NCBI GenBank assembly: GCA_942486035.1
Contig: CALNXK010000371.1
Span: 50,001-114,000, forward strand
Source of the DNA: Porites lobata
Taxonomy: Eukaryota; Cnidaria; Anthozoa; Scleractinia; Poritidae
Direction: 5' to 3'
DNA: 64,000 nucleotides
Shown here piece by piece: positions 10,966 to 21,500 of this stretch; within the stretch, counting starts at the first letter, position 1, and the number at the start of each line of letters is the position of its first letter. The notes beneath the pieces are model-generated. The model did no database searches. It was not told the origin of the DNA and saw only the letters and a program-made list of their open reading frames with translations. The translations under genes were made by a program, and so were the position numbers.

Positions 10966-11887
10966 CAAATGTATGATAGATAGATACGGGCTGGCTGAAA
11001 TGTGACTTACTTTACAACTGATAATTTGATATATGATAACTACTATAAAAACCGTAAAATATAACCTACAATAAAATACAAAAGGAGAAGTATCAACACC
11101 AAAATACTAATAATTAAGGTTACTACTAATAACTAAAACTGTTCGCCATAATAAAAGTGTTTTTAAACCTATTTGTCTTACAAATCGGTAGCTTGAAGTA
11201 TCTCTGGCTACGGGTGCAATAAGTGGACCCGTTGCATGGCAGCAGCAGATCATGGAGCTTGTGGCTTTGGTCCCTTACGATTTGGTCAAATAGAGCATTA
11301 CTCAAGGCCTTCCTCCTCTTGTACAGTGACGTGATGTCTAGAGCTACTAGAGCCTCAGCATAGGATAAGTCAGGTTGTATTATCCGCAATGCACGATTTT
11401 GCAACCTTTCCATTTCATAAGACAGATATTGCGGCAAAGAATGATGAAAGACTGGGCACGCATATTCTAATACAGGGCGTATACATGTTGTATAGAAAAG
11501 TAGCATATCCTTGGGTGGAACTTTAGTGTGCTTTAGCTGTTTTAGGAAGTACAGGCACATCGCAGCCTTTTTGCATATAGATTCTACATGGGCGTTCCAC
11601 CTGAGGTTGTCTGAAACTACCACTCCTAACAGCTTTGCAGATGAGACAACTTCGATTTGCTTATCATTGATAGTGATATGATCTACAGAAATTCCTGATC
11701 TAGAGAATGATATTCTCAGTTCTTTACATTTAGACTCGTTGAGTTGGAAACCATATCAGCTTCCGACTGTCGTACAAGTTCATCTACACGTAACTGCATG
11801 TGGCTAGTCTCGTTCTTCGATACTGATTCGACAAGAGTGGTGTCATCAACGTATTTCCAAAGAGTTGTTTATTTATACCTTAATGTA
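10966..11887 (-). pseudogene. Non-LTR retrotransposon relic (CR1/L2/Jockey-like), 5'-truncated
   Basis: The minus strand encodes the end of a reverse transcriptase. The catalytic YVDD motif is at 11842-11853, then after a one-base frameshift near 11750 comes KLLGVVVSDNLRWNAHV, then FYTTCIRPVLEYACPVFHH and a stop at 11126. The 3' tail is rich in ATCT repeats, as in CR1/L2 elements. A 13-bp direct repeat TTTATACAATGTA at 10953-10965 and 11888-11900 looks like the target duplication. The copy is truncated before the RT core and is not functional. Confidence 0.85.
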
Positions 11888-12020
11888 TTTATACAATGTA
11901 TAACAAAAATAATTTTCACCAAAAAATGACATGAATTATACTAAAATCATTTTACGATTCACAAACAAAAGAAAAAGAGAATTGTTTAAATAACATCAAG
12001 GGTTTCTTGTTTTCCCAAAG

Positions 12021-15000
12021 GCTTCTGAATGGCATCTCCGAAGCTAATGATGTTTATTTTTGGTTGGGGATGGCAGAGTCAATAAATGGAAGACAAGGTG
12101 ATTAATATGCTTGTGATCAAGTCGTCAAGAAATTTATGTTAACATTTTTTGTGCCTCAGCAGTTTGTATTACATTAACTTCATTGATATCTCTGTTTGCA
12201 AATGTATTTACCAGGTGAAAAATAGAACAAAGAATTCCTGAGATTATAAGTACATAAATCTATGTTAAATATTACATGTAAAACTGTACATGTGTGGCCG
12301 CCATTTTTAGTTAAAGAGAGATGATCGAGAGAAGGTTTTTTGTGTCTTATCTATCCATGGCTTTGTCTATAGTTTCTATGCATGGAAAAAAAAAATTGAT
12401 TTTATATAAATGGAAAAGTAATAAGAAGAATAACAGAGATCTTCAACATGATCAAATGCTCACTTGACCATAGACTTGACTACTTAATATGTACTGTCAA
12501 GTGATAGTTTAGTTTATAGATAATTTGGAAGTTATATCAGTATATACTATCTTTGATGTGGACGATTTTGTATTTCTTTCCAGTGAAACAAAAATTTGGG
12601 GACAACAATAAAGATTCTGAGGTGTTTGTTGTTGCCCCCTCGACAGCACCTCTAAATCCAGTTCTTGTGGATCGCTTCTCAGGTGAGATTAAAAAAAAAT
12701 TCCTCAACAAAAGATTATATTTTGTACCCTGCACAAGGCATAATACATTGGTATTCTACTGTCTTGTCTTACTGATCAAAAGCTTGCTCCTTCATAAAAA
12801 TATACATCATAAAGAATGTACGTAAATAGTAAACTAGGCAAAAGGCAACCAGGTTACATGCATTGGCACCTTGATTAATGCAATAAATTACTACACGAAT
12901 ATAAATTAATATTGAATTTTTGAACTGTTTTTTTTGCAGACCATGACTAGTTTATAATATTTTCTGCAACTAAACAGTATAATTTACACGTCATTTTAAT
13001 TTCTTCTTCATAAGGGAATCCAGGAAAGAAAGGATGATAACGATTGTAAGTCAATTTCCTTTATGCAATTACAGGGCAGTCCCTTCAGGATGTAAGAGGG
13101 ATGAGAGAAGCGATAGAGAGGGGAGAGGCAGCATTGGGCTCACTAAGATCCAACCGGTTTGTTGTTGATCATTGTTATTGTTGTTGTTGTTGTTGTTGTT
13201 GTTGTTATTTTTATCTGTGACAGTGTTAAAAGCTCAAGTTTACAAACATACATCAGTACATCTCATAAGAAGATGCAACGGGTGGTACAGTCAGTGGAGA
13301 ATTTTGATTCCATTTACAATCCAGAGTTAATGATATTTGTCAAGAGTAATTTTTATCTCATCCTTATTATAGTGACAGAGAATATCAGAGAAGAGACCTT
13401 CTCCTGCAACAGAAGAAGGAGCTGGATGAATCGTTGAGGAAGGACAAAGAGAAGAAGGTTAATTTAATGAAATAGCTTCTTTTGAAATTTTTACCACCTC
13501 TTAGTTCCAACTAGTGGAGCCTAGAGCATGAATACATATAGTAATCAGTTCCTCAGCTATATAATTGCACTTATACTAGCTACTACACGAGAAATTTCTG
13601 CATTTTGATTGGCTTAGAGCAGTGATACTTCAGCTTAATTTGAAATACCTACATGTGAATTTAAATTACAAACCTTTTGTGGATAGTAGTATATAAACAA
13701 ACAATAGCATGATATGTGATATTTGACATACATGTAAATACCACTTGTGATATTTCAAAATTGTCTCAAATTTCACTTGCCTAACAGCTTGTGAAATTAC
13801 GTATAAAATATCACTTGTGGTATTTATGCCAAATATCACTACAAATCATGCTATTACCTATAGAAACTATTCTTATGTTTACCTATTGTTTTATTTTTCC
13901 AATTAATTTTACTCTTAGAATGAAAAGGAGAATATTCATGAGGTGAGTGAGTCATTCAATACAACCTGTTGTATTTTTTTTTTGTTGACCTGCTTAATAT
14001 CAGAAAATGGAGTCCCTGTGGATAAAATATTGAAAGGCTTAAAATTTAATAACTATGGTGTGGTAAATGTCTTCCAAACACTGAAACTAATAGTTTTGGT
14101 AAAGGTTTCACTACTATTTAACTAGAGTACTATACATTGATGCATCATTTCTTTTTACTTGTTGTGGCATCCCAAACAAACACAGTGTGAAGTGCATGAG
14201 TAAACATTTGTTGTGCAAAGAATTATAAACTAAGGAATTACAAATGACCATTTTTGTTGAATAAATTAAATAGCTTACCTCATTAGTTCATACTCCCCAA
14301 CACAAATTAATTGCAGATGGCAGCTATAGTACTGCAGCATAGAACATGCACCTTTAGGAGATACTAACAAAAAATGTAAACAAACAAACAAAAACAAATA
14401 AAATACAAAAAGGGTCACTCTTACTTGTCTTTTTGTTACTTTTAGGAGGAAAAAGGGGAGACTTGTGAGGTAAGTCACTATTTTTGAGGCAATTTTGGAG
14501 AATTTCCATTAATGACAATGAGACATTAATTCAATAAGACTATCAAATTCAGTTTATGACTGTGTCAACCACAGTCAATATATATCTTGACCAGAAGTTG
14601 ATTCCATCAATGAAGAGTTAGTTCATACCAATAACTGTGGAATTAAAACAAAGAAACTGGGCTTGTTGTCTGCTGTCTATTTATTAACTATCTTCAAAGA
14701 AAAATCCTTTAGATTTGCAACCCAAAATGGAAAAAAAAAAGTTCAACTCTGTTGTTATCTTGAAAGCGAAGCTTTAGGACCTCAAAATTGATGAAAAAAA
14801 TGTTATACATTGTAGTAATATTTCAACTTTCTAATTATTTCCAGCAAGAAGATGATGAGACTAGAACTAGTGAGGTAAAGTAATATCTTGCATACAATAT
14901 ACAAAGGTTTAAAAATTCAAATCATTTTCAATCACAGGCTTAAAATCAATCATTTCGGAATTGGTGCAGAAAAATGCTCCTTCTTAAGGATAAATTAGCA

Positions 15001-16623
15001 GCTGGGACTGACAAAGCTACAATAGTGCATGTGTGAATCCCAGATGCAGGGTTTTGAACCCAGCACTTTTCTTTTGTAAGAAATTAACCTGACAATATTA
15101 TCATTGTTTAATCCATCTTAGCCTGTCCCAGACATTCAGATATATAGTCGGAAGGGCGGGCGAAGTTGGGCATGGACTAAAAATTGATGAGGGAAAAAAG
15201 CCCCAGTCTCTCCTCCTTTTTGTTTCCCCTCATGTTTCTTTTGCATTTGTTGCTTACAATCTAACTTGCTCCCCACTATCTAAACGCTTGGACAGGTTAG
15301 ATCATATAAATAACATGAGTTTCTTTCTTTCTTTTTTTTAAAGATGGAAGAAGATATGAGTAAAGAGGTAAGTAAAATATTTGTAGATTCATTTTTAAAA
15401 CTAGGAACTCAATTTTTCATTTAAGAATCTAGAATGGGCATGGAAAGCTGTATTTCAAATAAAAGTGCGGACTAATAATAATTTTTAGAAGAATTAGGGT
15501 AGTTTTATTCCAGTGAGCTTGCCTGTAGAACTATCTGCTCTCTTTAAAAAAATGTTCTCTGAGTAGGAACTCTCTCAAAACCGCAAGAATATTAGAATGT
15601 TATACTTTTTTTTTCCTTTCCAGCGGGCTGTAAGAGAGGCAAGGCACAATAGGGTGTTCAACAAAGACAAAAGTGGTTGGCATGTTATTGTGAAAATGCT
15701 GAATGGTGAGCGCATTAGTAGAAAATATAGAAAATACAGGACGGTACTGTTACATGTTACTCTGCCTCCTGACAAATCAATCCACCATGTATGTATGTTG
15801 TATGACCATCATTTCAACTTAAAAGAGATGGATTCTTTTAATTGCCTTAAAAAAAACCTTCTATTGAGATAAATTACTAAAATACTTTTTTGCTTTTTTT
15901 TTTATAGGCAGTCTATGACTCGGTTGGCTACCCGGATGGCCGGCCCCTCTTTTTTACCCTGCATGGAGGGGGAGGGGTGAAAAAACCAGAGGACCCTGTT
16001 GAAGGACACTGTTTCCTCCACTTACAGGAGCGAGTGAGTACATTAATATTAAACAATGAATCGAGACAATCGTGAATAGTGAAATTACAAACCAATTTTT
16101 CTGGGAAGATTAACTAGTCTGGACAACACTCAACCCTTTTAACAAGTTACCCACTTATGTATGTATTGCTTGAGATACATGTAACAATAATCGTAGACAA
16201 ACATCGTAAAATTAATATCCCAAGGCAATGATATCACAGAGCCATATCCTGCGTCACAAATGTAATCAAACCGTGGTGTGTAACGCTGATAATTTGTTTA
16301 TCCTTCCTCCTTATTTATTTAAAGAGTTGTTTACCAGAAATGCGTGGGAAATTTCCCTTCGACCTGAATGGCAAATTGACAATAGTTTTTTTTTAAAGTT
16401 GCTCACACCTATTCAAAGATACCCAAATCCTGGTACACAGTAGTGGGCCAAGGATAAGGGTCTTGGTGCTGTTTCACAGGTGGACTTGTTTTAAAATAGA
16501 AGCTAGGTCCAGGCTAATAGATTAATAGGCCCGTAAGGCTTAGCAAATCCCACCCAGTGTATCTATACCATCTACAGTACATGGACAGTGTTCAGTACAC
16601 ATATATATATCTACACATGAAAA

Positions 16624-16666
<43 letters not shown>

Positions 16667-18498
16667 GTTTTTTGCCTCAATGGAGGACATAAGCACTGTC
16701 AGACAATGAAGATGCGGGTGACATTAAATGCTAGAGGGTAGCAAGAGAACAGTAATAATTTAAGCCAAGTAATTAAGTATCATTAAATGATGATCACCTG
16801 GTTCCTACAGAAAGATATATTTGCGGTTTCCAACCCTTACACAAAAATTATGTAACATCGAAAAGAACAGTCCATGTCTTAACTGTAAGTGGGGTGATTA
16901 TTATCTTGTACAGGAAGAGGAAGAAATGCTTTTACTTCTTGATTCTGAGGTAATTATTATTGCTCTAAGGCCTATGGAATATAGCACCACTGTACTCAGA
17001 AAAGTCTCTGAACAGTCTGAATTGTCTTCCCCTATGCACGTTGACTGTACGTTGGACAAAAAATGTAATATTTAAATTGATAATAATAATAGTTATAGTA
17101 ATGTAAAAGTAATAGCAAATTTGAAATTTAGCACCTTGCTTTTCATGATTACAACAGTATCATGATATATTAGAAAGCCTTCTAGTATTGGTCCAATTTA
17201 TGTTTAGATTAAGAAACATCACATAAATATTACGCAGTGTGTACAGTGGCTGATGTTGCGTCCTTGTTTTGCACAGGTTTCCTTAAGAGGATCATTGCCA
17301 AAGGGCACTGAGGATTTGTCCTCAACCTTACCCGGTAAGACTTCCAAAGATGACGTTTGTATACGTGATATGAAGTGGTGACGTGGAAATTAATGAAATC
17401 TTCAAGTCCCATGCATAAAATGACTCGAACAGAAGCCGTGATAAATTACAAAGTTCTTAGTGATCCAGCTCAGAGCTTGCGAAAAGAAAAACATCTCTCA
17501 TTAGTTTAAAGCAATCCTAGATCAATAATATTAAACAGGTTGTCAAAAGATGAAGATTCATAAAAGTCAATGAGCCATTTAATTTTCGTTTGATATTCCG
17601 TTTGGAGCTGAATTTGAACAGTCTACTCATGCACATTAAATTTCTTTATCATTATGTTACGTGTATATTAAAAATTCAGGTTACTTGATTTTCTTTAGAC
17701 TTTTTCTTATATTGTCTATTTAAATGACTTTGTAGATGAAAGAAAGGATGATGATGCCATGCGAGGTGTAGGTATGGAATTAAGTTAATTCAACTTTCTG
17801 TATACCTTTAGCTGTCATTCCCACAGTACAACAAAACAAGTCAAACCATTTTCCTTTACCTAGTAAAGAAACTGAATATGTAGTTTTTGGTGATAGTAAT
17901 TTTTTTTTTTGGTATTAAACATTAAGGTCCACCTGAGGCAAAGAGGCCAAAAGGGGAAGCAGGTGTCACAGAAAAAGGTACAGTACATGTTATTGGGAAT
18001 TTGTTGCTAGAATTTTTTTTCTTTCTCTTCCGTGCAAAAAAATAGCACATTCGTTAGAATATTGTTTTTGTTTACGTTGTAGCTGGTTGTTGATGATCAC
18101 AGTATAAGTGCTTAGGCCACGAAATGAGCGATTTATCAAAAAAAAGAAATCAGTTTCTGTATTTCGTGCCTAGGGTTTCCTTCTTTCACTCTTAAGTATT
18201 CCAATGCGATGCACACCTACCATACGCAGTCTCGAAAATCAGTATTTACTGGTACTTTAGATTATTAAATTACAGTAATTTTTTATAGCGGTAGTGACCT
18301 ATAACCCCTTTCATAGGACAGTCAAACGTACAAGCGCAAATGACTTGAGAATAAGGCAAGAACACGCAAAAGAGCCGTTAAGCACTCCGCTTGAATTTCC
18401 CAAACCAGAAAGCTGGTTTGGAAACAACCCGTGCGATGTAAGATTAAATTTTTTATTTTTCATAGGGGAAAACAACGAAAAATAAAGAAGAAGAGTAA
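12021..18498 (+). CDS. Gene A: coiled-coil/UBX-like protein, 16 exons (5' end not found)
   Basis: The following exons join in phase: 12021-12097, 12584-12682, 13075-13156, 13373-13457, 13919-13942, 14446-14469, 14845-14874, 15344-15367, 15624-15743, 15908-16033, 16914-16949, 17277-17334, 17736-17771, 17927-17977, 18289-18437, 18466-18498. All have AG acceptors and GT donors. The product begins LLNGISEANDVYFWLGMAES, then a charged helix (SLQDVRGMREAIERGEAALG; NRDREYQRRDLLLQQKKELD) probably forming a coiled coil, an acidic linker from four tiny exons, a UBX-like fold, and a Lys/Pro-rich tail. UBX domains are ubiquitin-like folds, often p97/VCP adaptors; p97 binding is doubtful here because no FPR loop is visible. 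Similar coiled-coil plus UBX-like segments occur in HECT-type G2E3-like proteins of fish and cnidarians, but no HECT domain is seen. The first exon starts in phase 2, so at least one upstream exon is missing from this model; the LINE lies just before it. Confidence 0.75.
13178..13207. repeat. (TTG)n microsatellite
   Basis: About ten TTG units start shortly after the donor of the 13075-13156 exon of gene A. Confidence 0.9.
13703..13855. mobile_element. Foldback MITE in an intron of gene A
   Basis: Inverted arms of about 52-57 bp run from 13703 (AATAGCATGATATGTGATAT) and back from 13855 (reverse AATAGCATGATTTGTAGTGA). Both contain TAAATACCAC, then TGTGATATTT. The loop is about 45 bp. No target duplication was recognised. 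Confidence 0.65.
13919..15367 (+). CDS. Gene A: run of four in-frame microexons (24, 24, 30, 24 nt)
   Basis: The exons are 13919-13942 (NEKENIHE), 14446-14469 (EEKGETCE), 14845-14874 (QEDDETRTSE) and 15344-15367 (MEEDMSKE). Every one starts and ends in phase 0 and ends in GAG|gt. All encode acidic peptides, so any combination can be skipped without shifting the frame. They lengthen the linker between the coiled coil and the UBX-like domain. Their uniform size and boundaries suggest repeated exon duplication followed by divergence. Confidence 0.7.
15624..16033 (+). CDS. Gene A: exons encoding the UBX-like domain
   Basis: Exons 15624-15743 (40 codons) and 15908-16033 (42 codons), both phase 0, encode SGWHVIVKMLNGERISRKYR, then TAVYDSVGYPDGRPLFFTLH and a Gly/Lys/Pro loop. 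The order of two beta strands with an I-V-K-M-L-N-G core, the basic second strand, the AVYDSVG helix and the FFTL strand matches the UBX/ubiquitin fold. The loop where classical UBX domains carry FPR reads GGGGVKKPEDP, so the canonical p97 contact is not evident. Confidence 0.6.
16624..16667. repeat. (TTA)n microsatellite
   Basis: About 14 uninterrupted trinucleotide units in the intron between exons 16033 and 16914 of gene A. Confidence 0.95.
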
Positions 18499-18546
18499 AA
18501 GGAGGAAGAAGTCAAAGAATGAAGTGGGCAATGATGGCCAAGAATG

Positions 18547-19385
18547 ATGCTTGGCAGTTTTTAATTTCTGATTTCTTAAGTGTTTAATTTGTAATAGGAC
18601 CGAGTGGAGTCCAATTTGGTCTGTTATTGTACATTCAACTCACTATCTCATTTGTGATTGGCCGAAAGCTTGCAGTGAGATTTCGAAAGCAGCGCTTGGG
18701 ACGTCATCTAAACTCGACGTCACGGGTAATCATGTCATGTATGACCGCGGTGTATGATTTTTACCTCGACCTTGATTATCACAAAAACCTCATCCAATAA
18801 TTGTTTAGTATGATTACAGACCGAATTAGACTACATGAAGTTCTCCTACCGATTAATCTTAACTTTAACAAAATTTGTGATAATATAAGGCTCTATTGTT
18901 AAATCAAAACACAAGAAATTCCAAGCAGTGAAAAAAAAGGCCATTTAAGTGCGCGCGTACTGTCCTGTTAGTGCTGAAAGCATGGCAGTTGATTGCCAGT
19001 CAGATTTGAGAATTTTGCTATAGTTATGATTAACTTTAAAAATATGGAATAGACAAATGAACAAAATGTGCGCTTAAATAATCTAATTAGTTTACGCAAA
19101 GAAACAGTTCCATTTTTCCACTTTGAAAATGAGCCAACAGCTTTGACCGTCGTTGTTTCTCGTTTGGATGACGACTGATTCCTAGATTGTGTTATACACT
19201 ATTTGTCGAGTTGCTAAGCTTGTTTTCTTTTTCCCTCAAAGTACCGGGCTTTGATGATTATATCACTATTACTGTGACACTCACAAATCAGAAATTTTTA
19301 TGGAATGTTAATGTGTTGCGATAAAATTTCCAATAAGGGCGCGCGAAAATTTCCAGGCGTTCACCTTTTTCTGAGTTTGACAGTA
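18547..19385. other. Downstream of gene A; no supported gene
   Basis: No canonical AATAAA was noticed close after the stop codons of gene A. The stretch holds only short open frames and no recognisable repeat. Confidence 0.5.
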
Positions 19386-19632
19386 CATGGAGGTGGGGGA
19401 CCCGAGGTAGGTGGGGTTAGAAAAGAACCCTCCTCTACATGCAATCTTACTACCCGTTTAACACGTGAACAAGAAACATGTTAGCAAACCACGTGTTTTG
19501 GCTTTTCTGCACTCACTTGCTGCTCTTGCTGCAACTTTCAGTCCTGTTGCTTTCTATTGTTAATCAAATTAAAATGAGAGATTATATGGACAGGCGGGTT
19601 ACCTCACCTTCCTGGGGTCCCCCACCTTCATG
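19386..19632. mobile_element. MITE, about 247 bp
   Basis: The left end CATGGAGGTGGGGGACCC and the reversed right end CATGAAGGTGGGGGACCCC are inverted repeats. Similarity continues for about 35 bp (AGGTRGGTGRGGTT). No clear target duplication and no internal ORF. Confidence 0.65.
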
Positions 19633-20001
19633 AAAAAAGGCCCTAAGAGTTCAAATTTGAAATTTTGCAAGTTCCCTTTCATGATTACAACAGTATAATG
19701 CGTTTCTGATTTGAAGTGGAAATTTTGCAAAGTTTCGTATGCAAAACTAACGCCATCTGTATTATGATCATGGCGAAAGAGCTTTCCCCATTAGGCCCTT
19801 AGCTAATTTTAACTTGCCGATGAACTTCCTTAAAAAGTAGGGTTACACTTTTTTTAATTTAAGGCAAGCTTAGTGCTAAATAAAGGGAAAACAAAAATTA
19901 TACCGTGTATGCGTCTATTCTGAATTTAATTCGTAAGTGCGACGAGGAAAGCCCATGACCTGATAGTAGAAACTGAATATATTGGGGTCTTATATATTAT
20001 A

Positions 20002-20421
20002 CAGTAAAAACCCGCAACTAAGAACCTAAAAATTAAGAACCTGTTAGCCTAAAATTGGTCATTTATACCCCCTATAAACAAGAACCTATTTAGCCTAAGA
20101 AATTTAAAACAGGTTCTTATTTTCTAAAATCATACTAGTACATTACAGCCGCAATGCAAGAATCATAATTGAAGCAAAAATAGCAGATTTCCATTGTTGT
20201 AAAAATGTTTTTTAAAGAAAAATGAGTGCAAGATATGTAGACTTACAAAGCATACTAAGCAATATGTAGATCAGCACACCATTATGCATTGTTTTTTCTC
20301 CAGGATTAAGAACCCATTTTAAGAACCTAAATAGCCTAAAATTCTGTTAACTACCATTTATATAAGAACCTGTTTAGGCTAACCCCTAAAAATGTAGGTT
20401 CTTAGTTGCGGGTTTTTACTG
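20002..20421. mobile_element. TA-flanked MITE with perfect 26-bp TIRs, 420 bp
   Basis: The terminal repeats 20002-20027 and 20396-20421 are identical when inverted (CAGTAAAAACCCGCAACTAA is the first 20 bp) and are flanked by TA on both sides. The subterminal phrase AAGAACCTGTTTAGCCTAA recurs several times in both orientations. A TA duplication with CAGT ends fits the Tc1/mariner group. Non-autonomous. Confidence 0.85.
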
Positions 20422-20423
20422 TA

Positions 20424-21250
20424 GTAAGGGTAATTTTTCAGTTTCGTTTTCTGGCAAGTTTCACCGTTTGGAGAATGGAATAAGTTGAAAATATATAATT
20501 GTATTGTATTTACAGGTTTTGAACCACAAAATTTTATCTTTCTCTAACTCTCCGCCGGGGGTTTAGTCTTAACATATTCTTCAGCTCGATATTCTTATAA
20601 ACACCTGTATAAAGTGTGTTGTTAAAGGAAGAAAAAGTGTAATCCTAATCCGCGGACAATGTCAGACCCTTATTTCACAGATATTCTCTGGTGCAGAAGC
20701 AATAGATAAAAACCTTCCCGCTTTTTGTCTGAATGTTTTTCAACTTTCTCCATCCGTTTCTCTACTCCATATGTTATTGCTTTGTTATTTATACCCGCTT
20801 TTTCATGTTTTGAGCAGTTAATTTTTTATGTTTCACTCAATTTGGCGGTAAATTTAGCGACACAGCTCTTTTAAATAGTGACTAACTCATTATCAAGATT
20901 TTCGGCACTCCCATAACCGTTGGTACTCTCTATGTCTCTTTATAAATAGTCTTTTGTAAACATTAGAAGGTGGAAAAATAAATTTGAACGCAAGGAGAGA
21001 AAGCGCATGAATGTCTATGCCTGCAGTTAGTTGCATTATACTCGTGATCTTGAAATAAAATGGAGAAAACCATCAACACCATTATCATTCAGGTTACAAA
21101 ATTCGCTGGCAAGAAGGCTGACAATATAATTATACTAAATGAAATGAAATGAAATAAAATGTGTCTACAATAATAAGAACAATGGATTGGCCATAAATGT
21201 CATTAATAATAGACTGAACATTTCAAATGATTGAAAAAAAAATAACCCTG
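20424..21250. other. No supported gene
   Basis: AT-rich sequence without a convincing open frame, splice structure or repeat. Confidence 0.5.
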
Positions 21251-21255
21251 ACTCA

Positions 21256-21500
21256 GAGTAGTCTCGTCGAATCATCTTGCCTCGTCGAGTGATCCTCGCC
21301 TAGTCGTCCCCTTCGAGTCATCCCCTCGTCGAGTCACCCTCGTCGAGTCGTCCTCGTCGAGTCAACGTGTCTCATGGAGTAATTCTCGCCAAGTAATGGT
21401 GCCTCATCGAGTCATCCTCGGCGAGTCATCCTGTGTTATAGAGTTATCCTCGTAAGGTCATAAAGTGAACGAGACGTCCTCGTCGAGTCTTGAGGAGCCC
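21256..21500. repeat. Degenerate CTCGTCGAGTCATC minisatellite
   Basis: About 15 imperfect copies of a ~14-16 bp unit (CTCGTCGAGTCATCC), more regular on the left. The left breakpoint of the 1.31 kb tandem duplication (21456) lies inside this tract, and the end of the tract is therefore copied at about 22767-22800. Confidence 0.75.
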
